Source: UBA11986 sp963734955
Lineage (GTDB): Bacteria > Bacteroidota > Ignavibacteria > UBA10030 > UBA6906
Length of the DNA: 64,000 bases
Assembly (NCBI GenBank): GCA_963734955.1
Contig: CAVTJO010000007.1
Coordinates: forward strand, 310,001-374,000
Reading direction: 5' to 3'
Shown here: piece by piece, positions 40,285-48,435 of the stretch
How positions within the stretch are numbered: position 1 is the first letter of the stretch
How the letters are laid out: each line of letters begins with the position of its first letter
Translations under genes and position numbers: made by a program
Notes under the pieces: generated by a model
What the model was told of the DNA's origin: nothing
Database searches by the model: none
Seen by the model: the letters and a program-made list of their open reading frames with translations, nothing else

Positions 40285-42120
40285 TCATTGAGCATTCAAC
40301 TGGTAGATTTCGTAACTGGGGGTATCCAGCGCCAGCGAATACCTGTGAGACAAAAATTCGAGAAGCTTCTTCACCTCAACCGATTCCGAGAGATACTTCT
40401 TTGCGATGATCACCGTGTTCGTCCTTTTCCGGTCCACAAGCCACATGATCTCTTCAAAGTTCCGCGGTTCATACCCGTGTCGCGAGTAGTAGAGGAGGCC
40501 GTAGTCAATTGAGGTTGTTCGTTTCGTCAGGAAAGCGACCGCCTCGTTCGTTCGATCCATCATAACAAAGGTTTCTTCTTTCGGTCGTGTCTTGAGGTAT
40601 CCAAGAACCGGCTCGAGAACGCGTGCCGTGCTCTTTGGGTAGTACGCGTCCTTTCCATCGGTATCCAGCGGCACAATCTCATCGGTGTAAAGTCCCTGAT
40701 GTTGCCAGTCTCCGGCTGCGAGACGGCTGCCAAAATACAACAGAGCGGTCAGAAGGAATGCTCCCGCTACAAATCCGATGCGCCCCCCAATGCTCTTGAT
40801 TCGTTTGTCCGCAAGGATGTTGAGAGCAAAAGCGAATGGCACAACAATCATTGGCAGGAGGTAATACAGGTACGTTATCCCCACAAGAGGGTACAGGGTA
40901 AACCAGAGTGTTGCCAGGGTCGACGAATTCAGGACAAGCACGTGGGATCTGATTCTGTCTGCAGGTGATTTCTCGTTCTTCACCCCCCACACGAGTCCTA
41001 CAACGACAGAGGCCATCGGAACCAGGTAGATCCCAAACCGCCTCAGCATTGCAATGATGCCAGCGGTGGGTCCTGTTGAACCGAAAGGCCAATAGACTTC
41101 CTTGCTGGATAGTGTAGATTGGATCCTGAGGAATGACTCTTGAATGAATGGTTGAAATCCATTGTGAGTAATGTAGTACAGTAGAATCGGCAGAAGACCA
41201 GCGCAGTAGCCGAGACTCAATAAGAGAATGTCCTTCTGCAATCCATTGAGTCTTGATCTGAGAGTCTCGGGGCTTTTCACGGCGTTCGCCCATAGAGACC
41301 ACATACACCCGGCGGTGAGAGTCAACGGAAGGCTCATGAACATAAATACATTCAGGGGGGTGATGGAACGCCGTATCACATAGAGAAACAACAGGCATAA
41401 GAAGATGGGGAGTAAGAGCAAAAGGAATAATCGTATCCCCTCGTATGGCGGAAGTTTCCGGCGTGATGCGTCGGATGAATCGTGAACTGCAACAGAATGA
41501 CGCCAGTATAAATAATACAGGAACCCTGCGAAAGCAAACATGCCCGTGCTTTGTTTCATGGATGTGGTGAGTCCCAATGTGATGCCCGCCCAGACGATGG
41601 TCATCCGGCTTTCGTACTTCAGCCTCTGAATGAGAAAAAGCATGGCAAGGGGCACGAGGGTAATCGCGAACCACGCTGGATAGACATGATAATTGAGTAC
41701 GCGACCAATCACGACCGAGCCGAATGCAAAAGCGGCTGCCAGAGGGTAGCCCATTGCGAATCGCACCAGCAGCAGGAACACCAATGAGACATTTGCCGCC
41801 ATATCTGCAGCGAAGAGCCATCGCGCCACACCAAACGTGGATCCCAACATCCTGAAGATAGCGCCGAGCACAACCTCCACCCCTCCCGCATAGTAATATG
41901 TAAACGAAATATGTGGAAGTTGATCCATTGTAGTTCTGTATGAAGCATAAAGAACGATCCCCTCATCGGAGAGATGCCATTCCTGCGTCGCGAAGTGCCC
42001 CGACCAGCGATCAAGCAGAGGTGAAACGAGGAGCGTTGCGAGGAAAAGTCCTACAGCGATCCAGAAGGTGGTTTTCGCTGGCGGCTGTGGATTATCCGGA
42101 TTCAAAGCGTTATTATTCAA
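40285..42120 (-). CDS. Multi-pass membrane protein, GT-C glycosyltransferase-like
   Basis: 611 residues with about ten to twelve hydrophobic helices between residues 15 and 455, followed by a soluble domain of about 130 residues (DRTNEAVAFLTKRTTSIDYG). A conserved-looking acidic residue after helix 1 (LSDEGIVLYASY) is placed like the periplasmic Asp of polyprenyl-phosphate-dependent GT-C enzymes (PMT/ArnT type). This suggests transfer of a lipid-linked sugar outside the inner membrane, but it is inference from topology. The start is TTG, with no ATG near. Divergent from the next gene with only 50 bases between. Confidence 0.6.
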   Translation of the reverse strand: MNNNALNPDNPQPPAKTTFWIAVGLFLATLLVSPLLDRWSGHFATQEWHLSDEGIVLYASYRTTMDQLPHISFTYYYAGGVEVVLGAIFRMLGSTFGVARWLFAADMAANVSLVFLLLVRFAMGYPLAAAFAFGSVVIGRVLNYHVYPAWFAITLVPLAMLFLIQRLKYESRMTIVWAGITLGLTTSMKQSTGMFAFAGFLYYLYWRHSVAVHDSSDASRRKLPPYEGIRLFLLLLLPIFLCLLFLYVIRRSITPLNVFMFMSLPLTLTAGCMWSLWANAVKSPETLRSRLNGLQKDILLLSLGYCAGLLPILLYYITHNGFQPFIQESFLRIQSTLSSKEVYWPFGSTGPTAGIIAMLRRFGIYLVPMASVVVGLVWGVKNEKSPADRIRSHVLVLNSSTLATLWFTLYPLVGITYLYYLLPMIVVPFAFALNILADKRIKSIGGRIGFVAGAFLLTALLYFGSRLAAGDWQHQGLYTDEIVPLDTDGKDAYYPKSTARVLEPVLGYLKTRPKEETFVMMDRTNEAVAFLTKRTTSIDYGLLYYSRHGYEPRNFEEIMWLVDRKRTNTVIIAKKYLSESVEVKKLLEFLSHRYSLALDTPSYEIYQLNAQ

Positions 42121-42170
42121 ACCGATGGATTTCTCTTGAAAGGAATGGCTAACATTGGCGAAGGGTCTCT

Positions 42171-44222
42171 GTGCGACTAAAACGTATCGTGATTGGCATC
42201 CTCGTTGCAGGCATTATCGCCGCCGTCGCGGTGATCATCTGGGCGCGCATCGTTCCCACTTTTGATGACATCCTTCCCGGACAATCATACGACAACTCCT
42301 GGTTGCAACTGCGCAGCGAGGGGAAGACACTGCAACCGATTCTACTTGTCATCGACACAACTGATGCGAATCCTTTCTCCAGGTACATTGCAGAGATTCT
42401 GCGAGCCGAGGGAATTCTCACATTTGAAACGTGGAATCTTGCCAGCGGCCCGCTTGATAGTTCTGTGATCCCGCAGTATCAATTAATTATCACTGCCACG
42501 CCATCTCGTCAACTGATATCGCTGAAAAGTGATCTTGACGCATGGGTCCGACGTGGCGGCCGGCTCTTGATGGTTGCACCCCCACAGGATTTTGACACAA
42601 TCCTGGGTGTTCGGACCGCCGGGTCCTCCAGCACCGATGGCTATGTTCAGTTTGACACTACACAGCCAATGGCGGGAAACCTCTCATGTACTCCTATTCA
42701 ATTTTTTGGTCACACAGTCAATCTGCAGCCCACGTCAGCGACTGTCCTAGCGAGGTTATCGAAGAGGAAAGAAGGCCCCTTTACGATACCAGCTGCGGGT
42801 GTTGACACCTGTGGACTGGGAAGAACCGGTTTTCTCTCCTATGATCTCGGCACAACGGTGGTGACCTTGCGTCAAGGCAGGCCGCCACAAAGTGTTCCTG
42901 CCAGGTCCGTCGATCGTGACGGAGATGGTGTGTTCAAGACGACAGATCTGTACTATGATTCGTTTGACTACTCCAACACCACCATTCCCCAGGCTGATCT
43001 TCAGCAATCACTCTTCGCCAGAATGATCTTCGATCTCCTCTTGCCGGAGTATGTTATCCCGCGCATATGGTACTTCCCGGATGGCAAACCGTGTGTGGCG
43101 CTGCTCACAGGTGATCATCATGGACAGAACTGGCATCATGAAATTGAGAATGTGGCCGAATACATAGAGTCAAAAGGAGGTCGTTTTACGTTCCTTGTCT
43201 ACCCGGACATGATCAACACGGGATTGGTGCACGATCTGGTGAACCGCGGACACGATGTTGAGCCCCATCTCTACTATCCCCGACCATCAAATCGATTGAT
43301 GCGCGCCAGGCTCTTTGCCGCGAACTGGTTCTCCTCAGGGTATTTCTTTCGCCCACGATACGCGGAGCTGGAGGAAGAGATCCAGTCCGGGCTCCGAAAC
43401 TTTGATGCACTGGGCATTGGTTCCCCCACCCTGACCCGCACGCACTATCTTGTGTGGCTCGGGTGGTCTGAAACCCCGAAGCTGTTTGCGCAACAGGGGG
43501 TTCGCTTTGATTTGTCCATCAGTGGGGTGGACCCGCACTACCAAGAGCGACCCGGAGGCAGCGACCAATGGAACTCTCCGATGGGTTATGGGTACATCAA
43601 TGGTTCCGGACGTCCGATGCGATTCATCGATACTCGCGGCAGACTGATACCGCTTTACACACAACTGACCCAATTCGAAGATGACGTAACAGCCAGGGAG
43701 GTCATGCCCAACCCACCGAATGATAGTGCCACGACAGCCGGTGAGATAGCTGTCAGCAAGCGCTTTGTTGATGAAAGTGTGAGTCGCTACCACACAACAC
43801 TCGTATGGAACTTTCACCCCGAACACACGACACTTCGCTGGCCACCGGAGGCACCAACGACATGGCCCTGGTTCAAGGCCACGGTCGATTACCTTGCCAG
43901 CAAAGGAATACCGATGCTTCCGGCAAAGGAGTGGCTTCGCTTCACCACCGCGCGTTCGAATGTACACATTGGAAAGATTATTTACAATCCGTCGAAAAGA
44001 AGTGGCTCGTTTACCATCTCTTCCGGAATGTCCGTTGCCGGCCTGACACTCCTCATTCCCCTTGCTCCGGCTTCAGCGTCTGGATTACCTTTTGAACTGC
44101 ATGAGAAGCCTCCGGCCTTGAGCTCTGAACCCTGCGAGGCGACAGTCGATGGTATGCATTGCATCCAGATTGTCTTGGACCTTGCCGCGAACACACCCAT
44201 CGAAGTAGAGTTTAGGTTCTAG
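42171..44222 (+). CDS. Membrane-anchored divergent polysaccharide deacetylase-like protein
   Basis: 683 residues from a GTG start preceded by GAAGGG. One N-terminal membrane helix (about 4-26) leads to a Rossmann-like domain resembling a class I amidotransferase fold (about 55-200, with DAWVRRGGRLLMVAPP). A NodB-like deacetylase domain follows from about 300: VALLTGDHHGQNW holds an Asp-His pair where TFDDG is usual, and DVEPHLYYP supplies another His. A C-terminal beta domain ends the protein. The motif changes make catalysis uncertain. Divergent from the GT-C-like gene, with which it may act on the same surface glycan. Confidence 0.6.
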   Translation: MRLKRIVIGILVAGIIAAVAVIIWARIVPTFDDILPGQSYDNSWLQLRSEGKTLQPILLVIDTTDANPFSRYIAEILRAEGILTFETWNLASGPLDSSVIPQYQLIITATPSRQLISLKSDLDAWVRRGGRLLMVAPPQDFDTILGVRTAGSSSTDGYVQFDTTQPMAGNLSCTPIQFFGHTVNLQPTSATVLARLSKRKEGPFTIPAAGVDTCGLGRTGFLSYDLGTTVVTLRQGRPPQSVPARSVDRDGDGVFKTTDLYYDSFDYSNTTIPQADLQQSLFARMIFDLLLPEYVIPRIWYFPDGKPCVALLTGDHHGQNWHHEIENVAEYIESKGGRFTFLVYPDMINTGLVHDLVNRGHDVEPHLYYPRPSNRLMRARLFAANWFSSGYFFRPRYAELEEEIQSGLRNFDALGIGSPTLTRTHYLVWLGWSETPKLFAQQGVRFDLSISGVDPHYQERPGGSDQWNSPMGYGYINGSGRPMRFIDTRGRLIPLYTQLTQFEDDVTAREVMPNPPNDSATTAGEIAVSKRFVDESVSRYHTTLVWNFHPEHTTLRWPPEAPTTWPWFKATVDYLASKGIPMLPAKEWLRFTTARSNVHIGKIIYNPSKRSGSFTISSGMSVAGLTLLIPLAPASASGLPFELHEKPPALSSEPCEATVDGMHCIQIVLDLAANTPIEVEFRF

Positions 44223-44341
44223 CACACTCCGAAAAAAGGATCGATTCACGGCATCTCAGGAACCACTTGAAGCGAAGGGTGCTTGATCGCTCCTTTCCGA
44301 TCAACCCAGCCTTAGCTTGATTCTCCTAAGAATATCGTGAC

Positions 44342-44462
44342 AACATTGTAGAATCATTGGAGTAACATTGTAACAACATTGTAGGAACATTGGAGGAAGA
44401 TTGTAACAACATTGGAGTAACATTGGAAGAACATTGGAGGAAGCTTGTGGGAACATTGTGGA
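44342..44462. repeat. 11-bp tandem repeat, eleven units
   Basis: Consensus AACATTGgAGg with units ending GTAA or GGAG. The ATTG core starts at 44345 and recurs at 44356, 44367 and so on to 44455, exactly every 11 bases (one unit has CTTG). It lies between two convergent genes, in a 391-base gap otherwise without features. Confidence 0.85.
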
Positions 44463-44613
44463 ATGTCCAAAGGATCCCCGATGGTTTCTCCGAACCAGAT
44501 TCTTGAGCATTGAGCAGAGAGCTTTGCGAAAATGGCCTTACCGTTTCGTGTTTTTCCCCGAGATTGTGCTGGTCAACAGAGATGGCGGTTCATCAGCCAG
44601 GGAGGATAGGGCA

Positions 44614-45270
44614 TTACCACACTGCTTTTCTGCAGTAGAACCCCTCGGCGTACTTTCCGGGCGCGGTCGACTCCATTCCTCGCAGACGGGCGAGAGCAAG
44701 GAAGGTTTCCTGATCAAACCAGTGTTTCCCTCTCTGGGATGCGAAGCTGTCCATGATGTAGCTGTTGCGCTTTTTGCAGATGACCTCGTCGAGATGCACA
44801 AAGAAATTCGGACTGCCGAGATCCCCATCATACTTCGGGATTTCGTACTCGAGAATGAAGTGGTCCCGGTACGTATTCCAGGTGAGCTCCGAGATTATCC
44901 TGTGGTCCTGGTGCCTGTCGTCGCGGTAGTGGGTAAAGATTAAGTCCGGGCTGAACGTCTTCTTGAGTTGTTCAAACGAGTCCTTGATGGTTCCACCGAC
45001 GTACGGGAAGAAGCCATCACGGTGGCTGTCGATAACGATCGTCTTTTGTTTTGCTCCTTGCAGAAACAACTCCGCGCATGAATGTTCCTCGCGTGCTCTG
45101 TCCGGAGTTGAGCTGAAAACCGCCCAGTGAAATTGCAATTCTCCCTTGAAGCGGTCAATCAGAGTAAGAATGGTACCGCCGCAGCCGATTTCGATGTCAT
45201 CGCAGTGAGCACCGAGGCAGAGGACTTTGAGTGGGGCGGAAGCAGGCTTTCCAAACGTTGTTTTCAGCAT
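44614..45270 (-). CDS. PIG-L/LmbE family deacetylase
   Basis: 218 residues. The zinc motif AHCDDIEIGCGG (His-x-Asp-Asp) is at about 21-32, and HQDHR, with the third metal histidine, is at about 120. Family members remove acetyl groups from GlcNAc on lipids, thiols or antibiotics. Neighbouring glycan genes suggest a sugar or nucleotide-sugar substrate, but the sequence does not fix it. The start ATG at 45270 keeps the first strand LKVLCLGAHCDD near the N-terminus as usual. No signal peptide, so cytoplasmic. Confidence 0.88.
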   Translation of the reverse strand: MLKTTFGKPASAPLKVLCLGAHCDDIEIGCGGTILTLIDRFKGELQFHWAVFSSTPDRAREEHSCAELFLQGAKQKTIVIDSHRDGFFPYVGGTIKDSFEQLKKTFSPDLIFTHYRDDRHQDHRIISELTWNTYRDHFILEYEIPKYDGDLGSPNFFVHLDEVICKKRNSYIMDSFASQRGKHWFDQETFLALARLRGMESTAPGKYAEGFYCRKAVW

Positions 45271-45288
45271 TGTGTATAAAACCTATTT

Positions 45289-45317
45289 TGAATATTCCTA
45301 TTGATTCATATTGTCAA
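45289..45317 (-). promoter_or_regulatory. Predicted promoter of the PIG-L gene
   Basis: Minus strand TTGACA, 17 bases, TATTCA, about 20 bases upstream of the ATG. Confidence 0.5.
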
Positions 45318-45400
45318 GTTCGAAGGTGCTTATTTCTTCAGGAATGATGGGAATAGCTGGTGAGACGCGGATGCAAAATTGGAATGTTCAAGAGCGTTCG

Positions 45401-48085
45401 TCAATGTTTTTGTTTGGATGGTAAGTTGATTGGTTTTGTACTCTTGGGACTCTGGTGATTAGTCGGGGATCCCGATGATAGTATAATTATCCCAGGGGCT
45501 GCCGTCTTTACCCAATACCCCTTGCCGCCAAGCATTGTCGCAGCGATTCTATATCTCGCCGCATACTCGAAAAAGTCTGATCGTCGTATTCCTGGCGGGA
45601 TCGTGACAATTGTAGCCATATCAACCAGTCCGTAGGCAGAACCGATCAGGTTCCAACCTGTCTCAACGTTGATAGTGTCAATTGGATGAGGAATACCAGT
45701 AATATTGATTTCCTGTGTTGAATCGAATTTGAGCCAGTATCCAGGCATACTGCTCAGTGTATCAGCACGAGCATATCCGGTTCCAGGATCGAATGCAAAC
45801 GTGTCCGAGGCGGACGTGGGGAAAAGGGTTGCTTTCCTGCTGTCAAAGACTGTCAGCGGTACTGAGATGAGATTCCAAGCCCCTGCTATTTGATACTGCT
45901 GAGTTGCTTCCAATGCTGTGGTGAACATCCAAGGTTCGGACCAGGGGCTGATTCCGGCAACGTTACGTGCGTTCACGCGCCAATAATAAGTCAAGGAATC
46001 GGAAAGAGAAGTTACTCGGCGCGTAGTGTCTGTAATGGTAGAATCGTCAATTACTTGTGAGGCAAACAGTGAATCGGGCGAGACTTGAAGGCGATACTCT
46101 GCGGCAGAACTTGAAGGGTGCCAAGATAGAACCAATGTTGATAGTTGATTGACAGAGGCATCTGCGGGTGAGAACAATGCCGGTGCATCAGGTGCTGCTG
46201 GCGCTGTGGTAAATTGCCGGTGTTCCGACCATGAGCTTGATCCCGAAAGACCCCTTGCCATCACTCTCCAAAAGTACATGGTGGAGTGTTCGAGAGGTCC
46301 TACTTCCCTTAGGGTTTCTGCAACTGTAGAGTCATCGGAAACGATTGAGGAGAACGAAGAATCCAACGACAATTGGACGCGGTATTCCGTGGCGCCAATA
46401 GGCTGGCTCCAGCTGATCGTCAGTACGATCGGCAAGTTCGTTGCACCGTCCGTTGGAAACAGCAAGGATGGTGACGCAAGAGACGTAGTAAAGGGCCATG
46501 TAGGAGAGAAAGGGCTTGTCCCACCTGTATTTGTTGCGTTGACATGCCAGAAGTATTGTGTGTTGTTGGCAAGCCCGGTCGCATGGTAGGATGTGGTTGG
46601 GATACCGCTTTGGTTTATCACCGTAGTTCCCCATGAAGAGTCTTGGGACACCTGCAGTCGGTAGGATGTTGCACCGGTTGACGGGTTCCATGCGAATGTC
46701 GGGTTTGTTGCTACTCCCGTCGCTCCGTTAGCTGGTGTTGCCAGCAGAGGTGGTGACGGTGGTGTCAGGGATAAGTCCACACCCGGTGGCGGATAATTCA
46801 TCACCTTGGCGTCCAGCACTAGTACCCAATCGCCTGATGCTGGTGTGTAGTTGTGTGATGCTCTCGATTGGATGCCGAGGTCTATTGTAGTTCCGTCTGC
46901 TGGGTTGAACCACCATGCATGAGTTGAATCGCCTTTGAGTTTTGTACTTGTCACTGTCACCTGTCGAGAAGATGGCATGTAGACCATCATTGTTGTTGAG
47001 TCGGAAGCGTATGCACACAAAGCATAAGATGTCCCAGAGCCCATTCCCCCCGTCAATACTTGATTACTCGTATCGGGGATAAAATTAAACCAATTTCTAT
47101 TGCGAACAAGTCCCCCAATCCATTTTGCGTTGATATGTCCCTGCGAATTCAGGTTGTTATACCAATGTCCATTGCACGAGTATGGATAGGCGTGATCGAA
47201 TCCCCACACAGGACAGTTACCGAATACCTGCCCAGCTCCACCCCAGATGGTACACCAATACATCGCCGAACGGAGTTCCACCTGCGTTGTCACATGGCCA
47301 AGAGGACTCTCGTTCTCGTAATATGTCTCCGAGAGAATGAATGGCTTAGCTGGAGTGCGATTGTAGCAATCATTAGCATATCCAAATTGACTGTCGGAAT
47401 GGTACGAATAATAGCTGTTTAGCGTTTGCCATGATTCTGTTACGCTATTCCAATGGCTATCTCCCGTCGTCTCAACTTCATCGCGGGTTGAAATCAGATG
47501 ACTGTCTCCCGTGGATTTTACCCCAGCCACCAGCGAATCAAGTTTGGCTCTGTATGCTGACGGATTTGTGTCACCCCCTACTGCCCAAACAATGTTTGTT
47601 GAGTCCTTCCACCTGTTGCCAAGATACTGCCCCCAAGCTTTCATTTGTGCCGTAGTTGAAGCGTTGGTTTCGCCCGAAAATCCCTGCGAGCCATCATACC
47701 CCAAATAATCCACATACAGATGGAGGTAGATACCCTTTGTTTTGGCATATGCTATGATGCTATCACAATGTGCGAAGTAGGGTTCATTTGGCATTGAGGC
47801 AAATGTCTGGCTTCCAACCCACGGATTGACGCCATAGACGTTGGCGGGCCCCCCAAACTTCGCGACAATCATCACCTCGAGAAAATTAATCCCGTGTGTG
47901 AAGCAAGAGTCAAGATACCGCTTTGCCTCCATGAAGGTTACATTTACGAAGAGTGTCCACCCAGCCGATCCATTGAGGTATACCGGGGCCCCACCCGGTT
48001 CCATCAGGTAATGATCATTTGCCGATACCTGCAGTTGGGCAACGGCACAGGTCGTTATCAACGACAGCAGAATAAGAATCTTCAT
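45401..48085 (-). CDS. Secreted apiosidase-like (DUF4038/GH140-type) glycoside hydrolase with Fn3 repeats, copy A
   Basis: 894 residues. Signal peptide (1-16, cleaved at AVA-Q), TIM-barrel domain about 20-340 with FLEVMIVAKFGGP, LYVDYLGYDG, YLGNRWKDSTNIVWAVGGD and a candidate catalytic Glu in FILSETYYENES. A small C-terminal beta domain ends GDWVLVLDA (about 430). Three fibronectin type III-like repeats follow (ATPANGATGVATNP, FPTDGATNLPI, FSPADASVNQL), then a terminal domain of the GWNLISVPL / GYWLKF type. No T9SS sorting signal is present; the last 30 residues are polar. Residues about 14-513 are identical to copy B. Likely cleaves plant or bacterial polysaccharide outside the cell. Confidence 0.85.
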   Translation of the reverse strand: MKILILLSLITTCAVAQLQVSANDHYLMEPGGAPVYLNGSAGWTLFVNVTFMEAKRYLDSCFTHGINFLEVMIVAKFGGPANVYGVNPWVGSQTFASMPNEPYFAHCDSIIAYAKTKGIYLHLYVDYLGYDGSQGFSGETNASTTAQMKAWGQYLGNRWKDSTNIVWAVGGDTNPSAYRAKLDSLVAGVKSTGDSHLISTRDEVETTGDSHWNSVTESWQTLNSYYSYHSDSQFGYANDCYNRTPAKPFILSETYYENESPLGHVTTQVELRSAMYWCTIWGGAGQVFGNCPVWGFDHAYPYSCNGHWYNNLNSQGHINAKWIGGLVRNRNWFNFIPDTSNQVLTGGMGSGTSYALCAYASDSTTMMVYMPSSRQVTVTSTKLKGDSTHAWWFNPADGTTIDLGIQSRASHNYTPASGDWVLVLDAKVMNYPPPGVDLSLTPPSPPLLATPANGATGVATNPTFAWNPSTGATSYRLQVSQDSSWGTTVINQSGIPTTSYHATGLANNTQYFWHVNATNTGGTSPFSPTWPFTTSLASPSLLFPTDGATNLPIVLTISWSQPIGATEYRVQLSLDSSFSSIVSDDSTVAETLREVGPLEHSTMYFWRVMARGLSGSSSWSEHRQFTTAPAAPDAPALFSPADASVNQLSTLVLSWHPSSSAAEYRLQVSPDSLFASQVIDDSTITDTTRRVTSLSDSLTYYWRVNARNVAGISPWSEPWMFTTALEATQQYQIAGAWNLISVPLTVFDSRKATLFPTSASDTFAFDPGTGYARADTLSSMPGYWLKFDSTQEINITGIPHPIDTINVETGWNLIGSAYGLVDMATIVTIPPGIRRSDFFEYAARYRIAATMLGGKGYWVKTAAPGIIILSSGSPTNHQSPKSTKPINLPSKQKH
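46547..48046. repeat. 1500-bp identical repeat, copy 1
   Basis: Matches 48814-50313 base for base as far as I can see, offset 2267, with no indels. It starts exactly at the signal-peptide cleavage region (AVAQ) and ends inside the first Fn3-like repeat (after NTQYFW). Sequence on both sides is unrelated to copy 2. Confidence 0.9.
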
Positions 48086-48435
48086 TGGCTTTTCTCACTC
48101 CGAATAAGAGCATTCTACTTACGTGCCAGGAATTAGAAAGGGGCAGCGCACGGGAGAGGTGTAGCGCCCATCCAGCATATTACAGGGCAGGCGTTCTCAT
48201 TTGGGTTTTCGTAGCCGGTCTTGAGATGAGCCGCCGTTTGGATGTGTGTTTCGTTGTATTGTCTTTTGCACAGAATGTAAGACCAGATACCTGTAGAAGC
48301 GAAGGCAGTGCCTTTTTCTTCTGCATGAAAGCTGAGTCCGCCGGTATCAGTGTTAACCATGCTTGTCTGGAAAGACAGAGAACGCCGCGATTCCATTTCC
48401 AAGAAACCAAGAGGGTCTGATCCAACACGCTATGG
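48086..48435. other. Gap between the two hydrolase genes
   Basis: 350 bases. GGAG stands eleven bases before the copy A start codon. No convincing promoter, terminator or gene was seen. Confidence 0.4.

Noticed and set aside
44342..44462. CRISPR array
   Set aside because: Units are 11 bases with no spacers and no cas genes nearby; nothing else in the window resembles an array.
44301..44510. 69-codon minus-strand frame with an 11-residue repeat (LLQCCYN)
   Set aside because: The repeat is a forced consequence of the 11-bp DNA repeat; no start signal or similarity.
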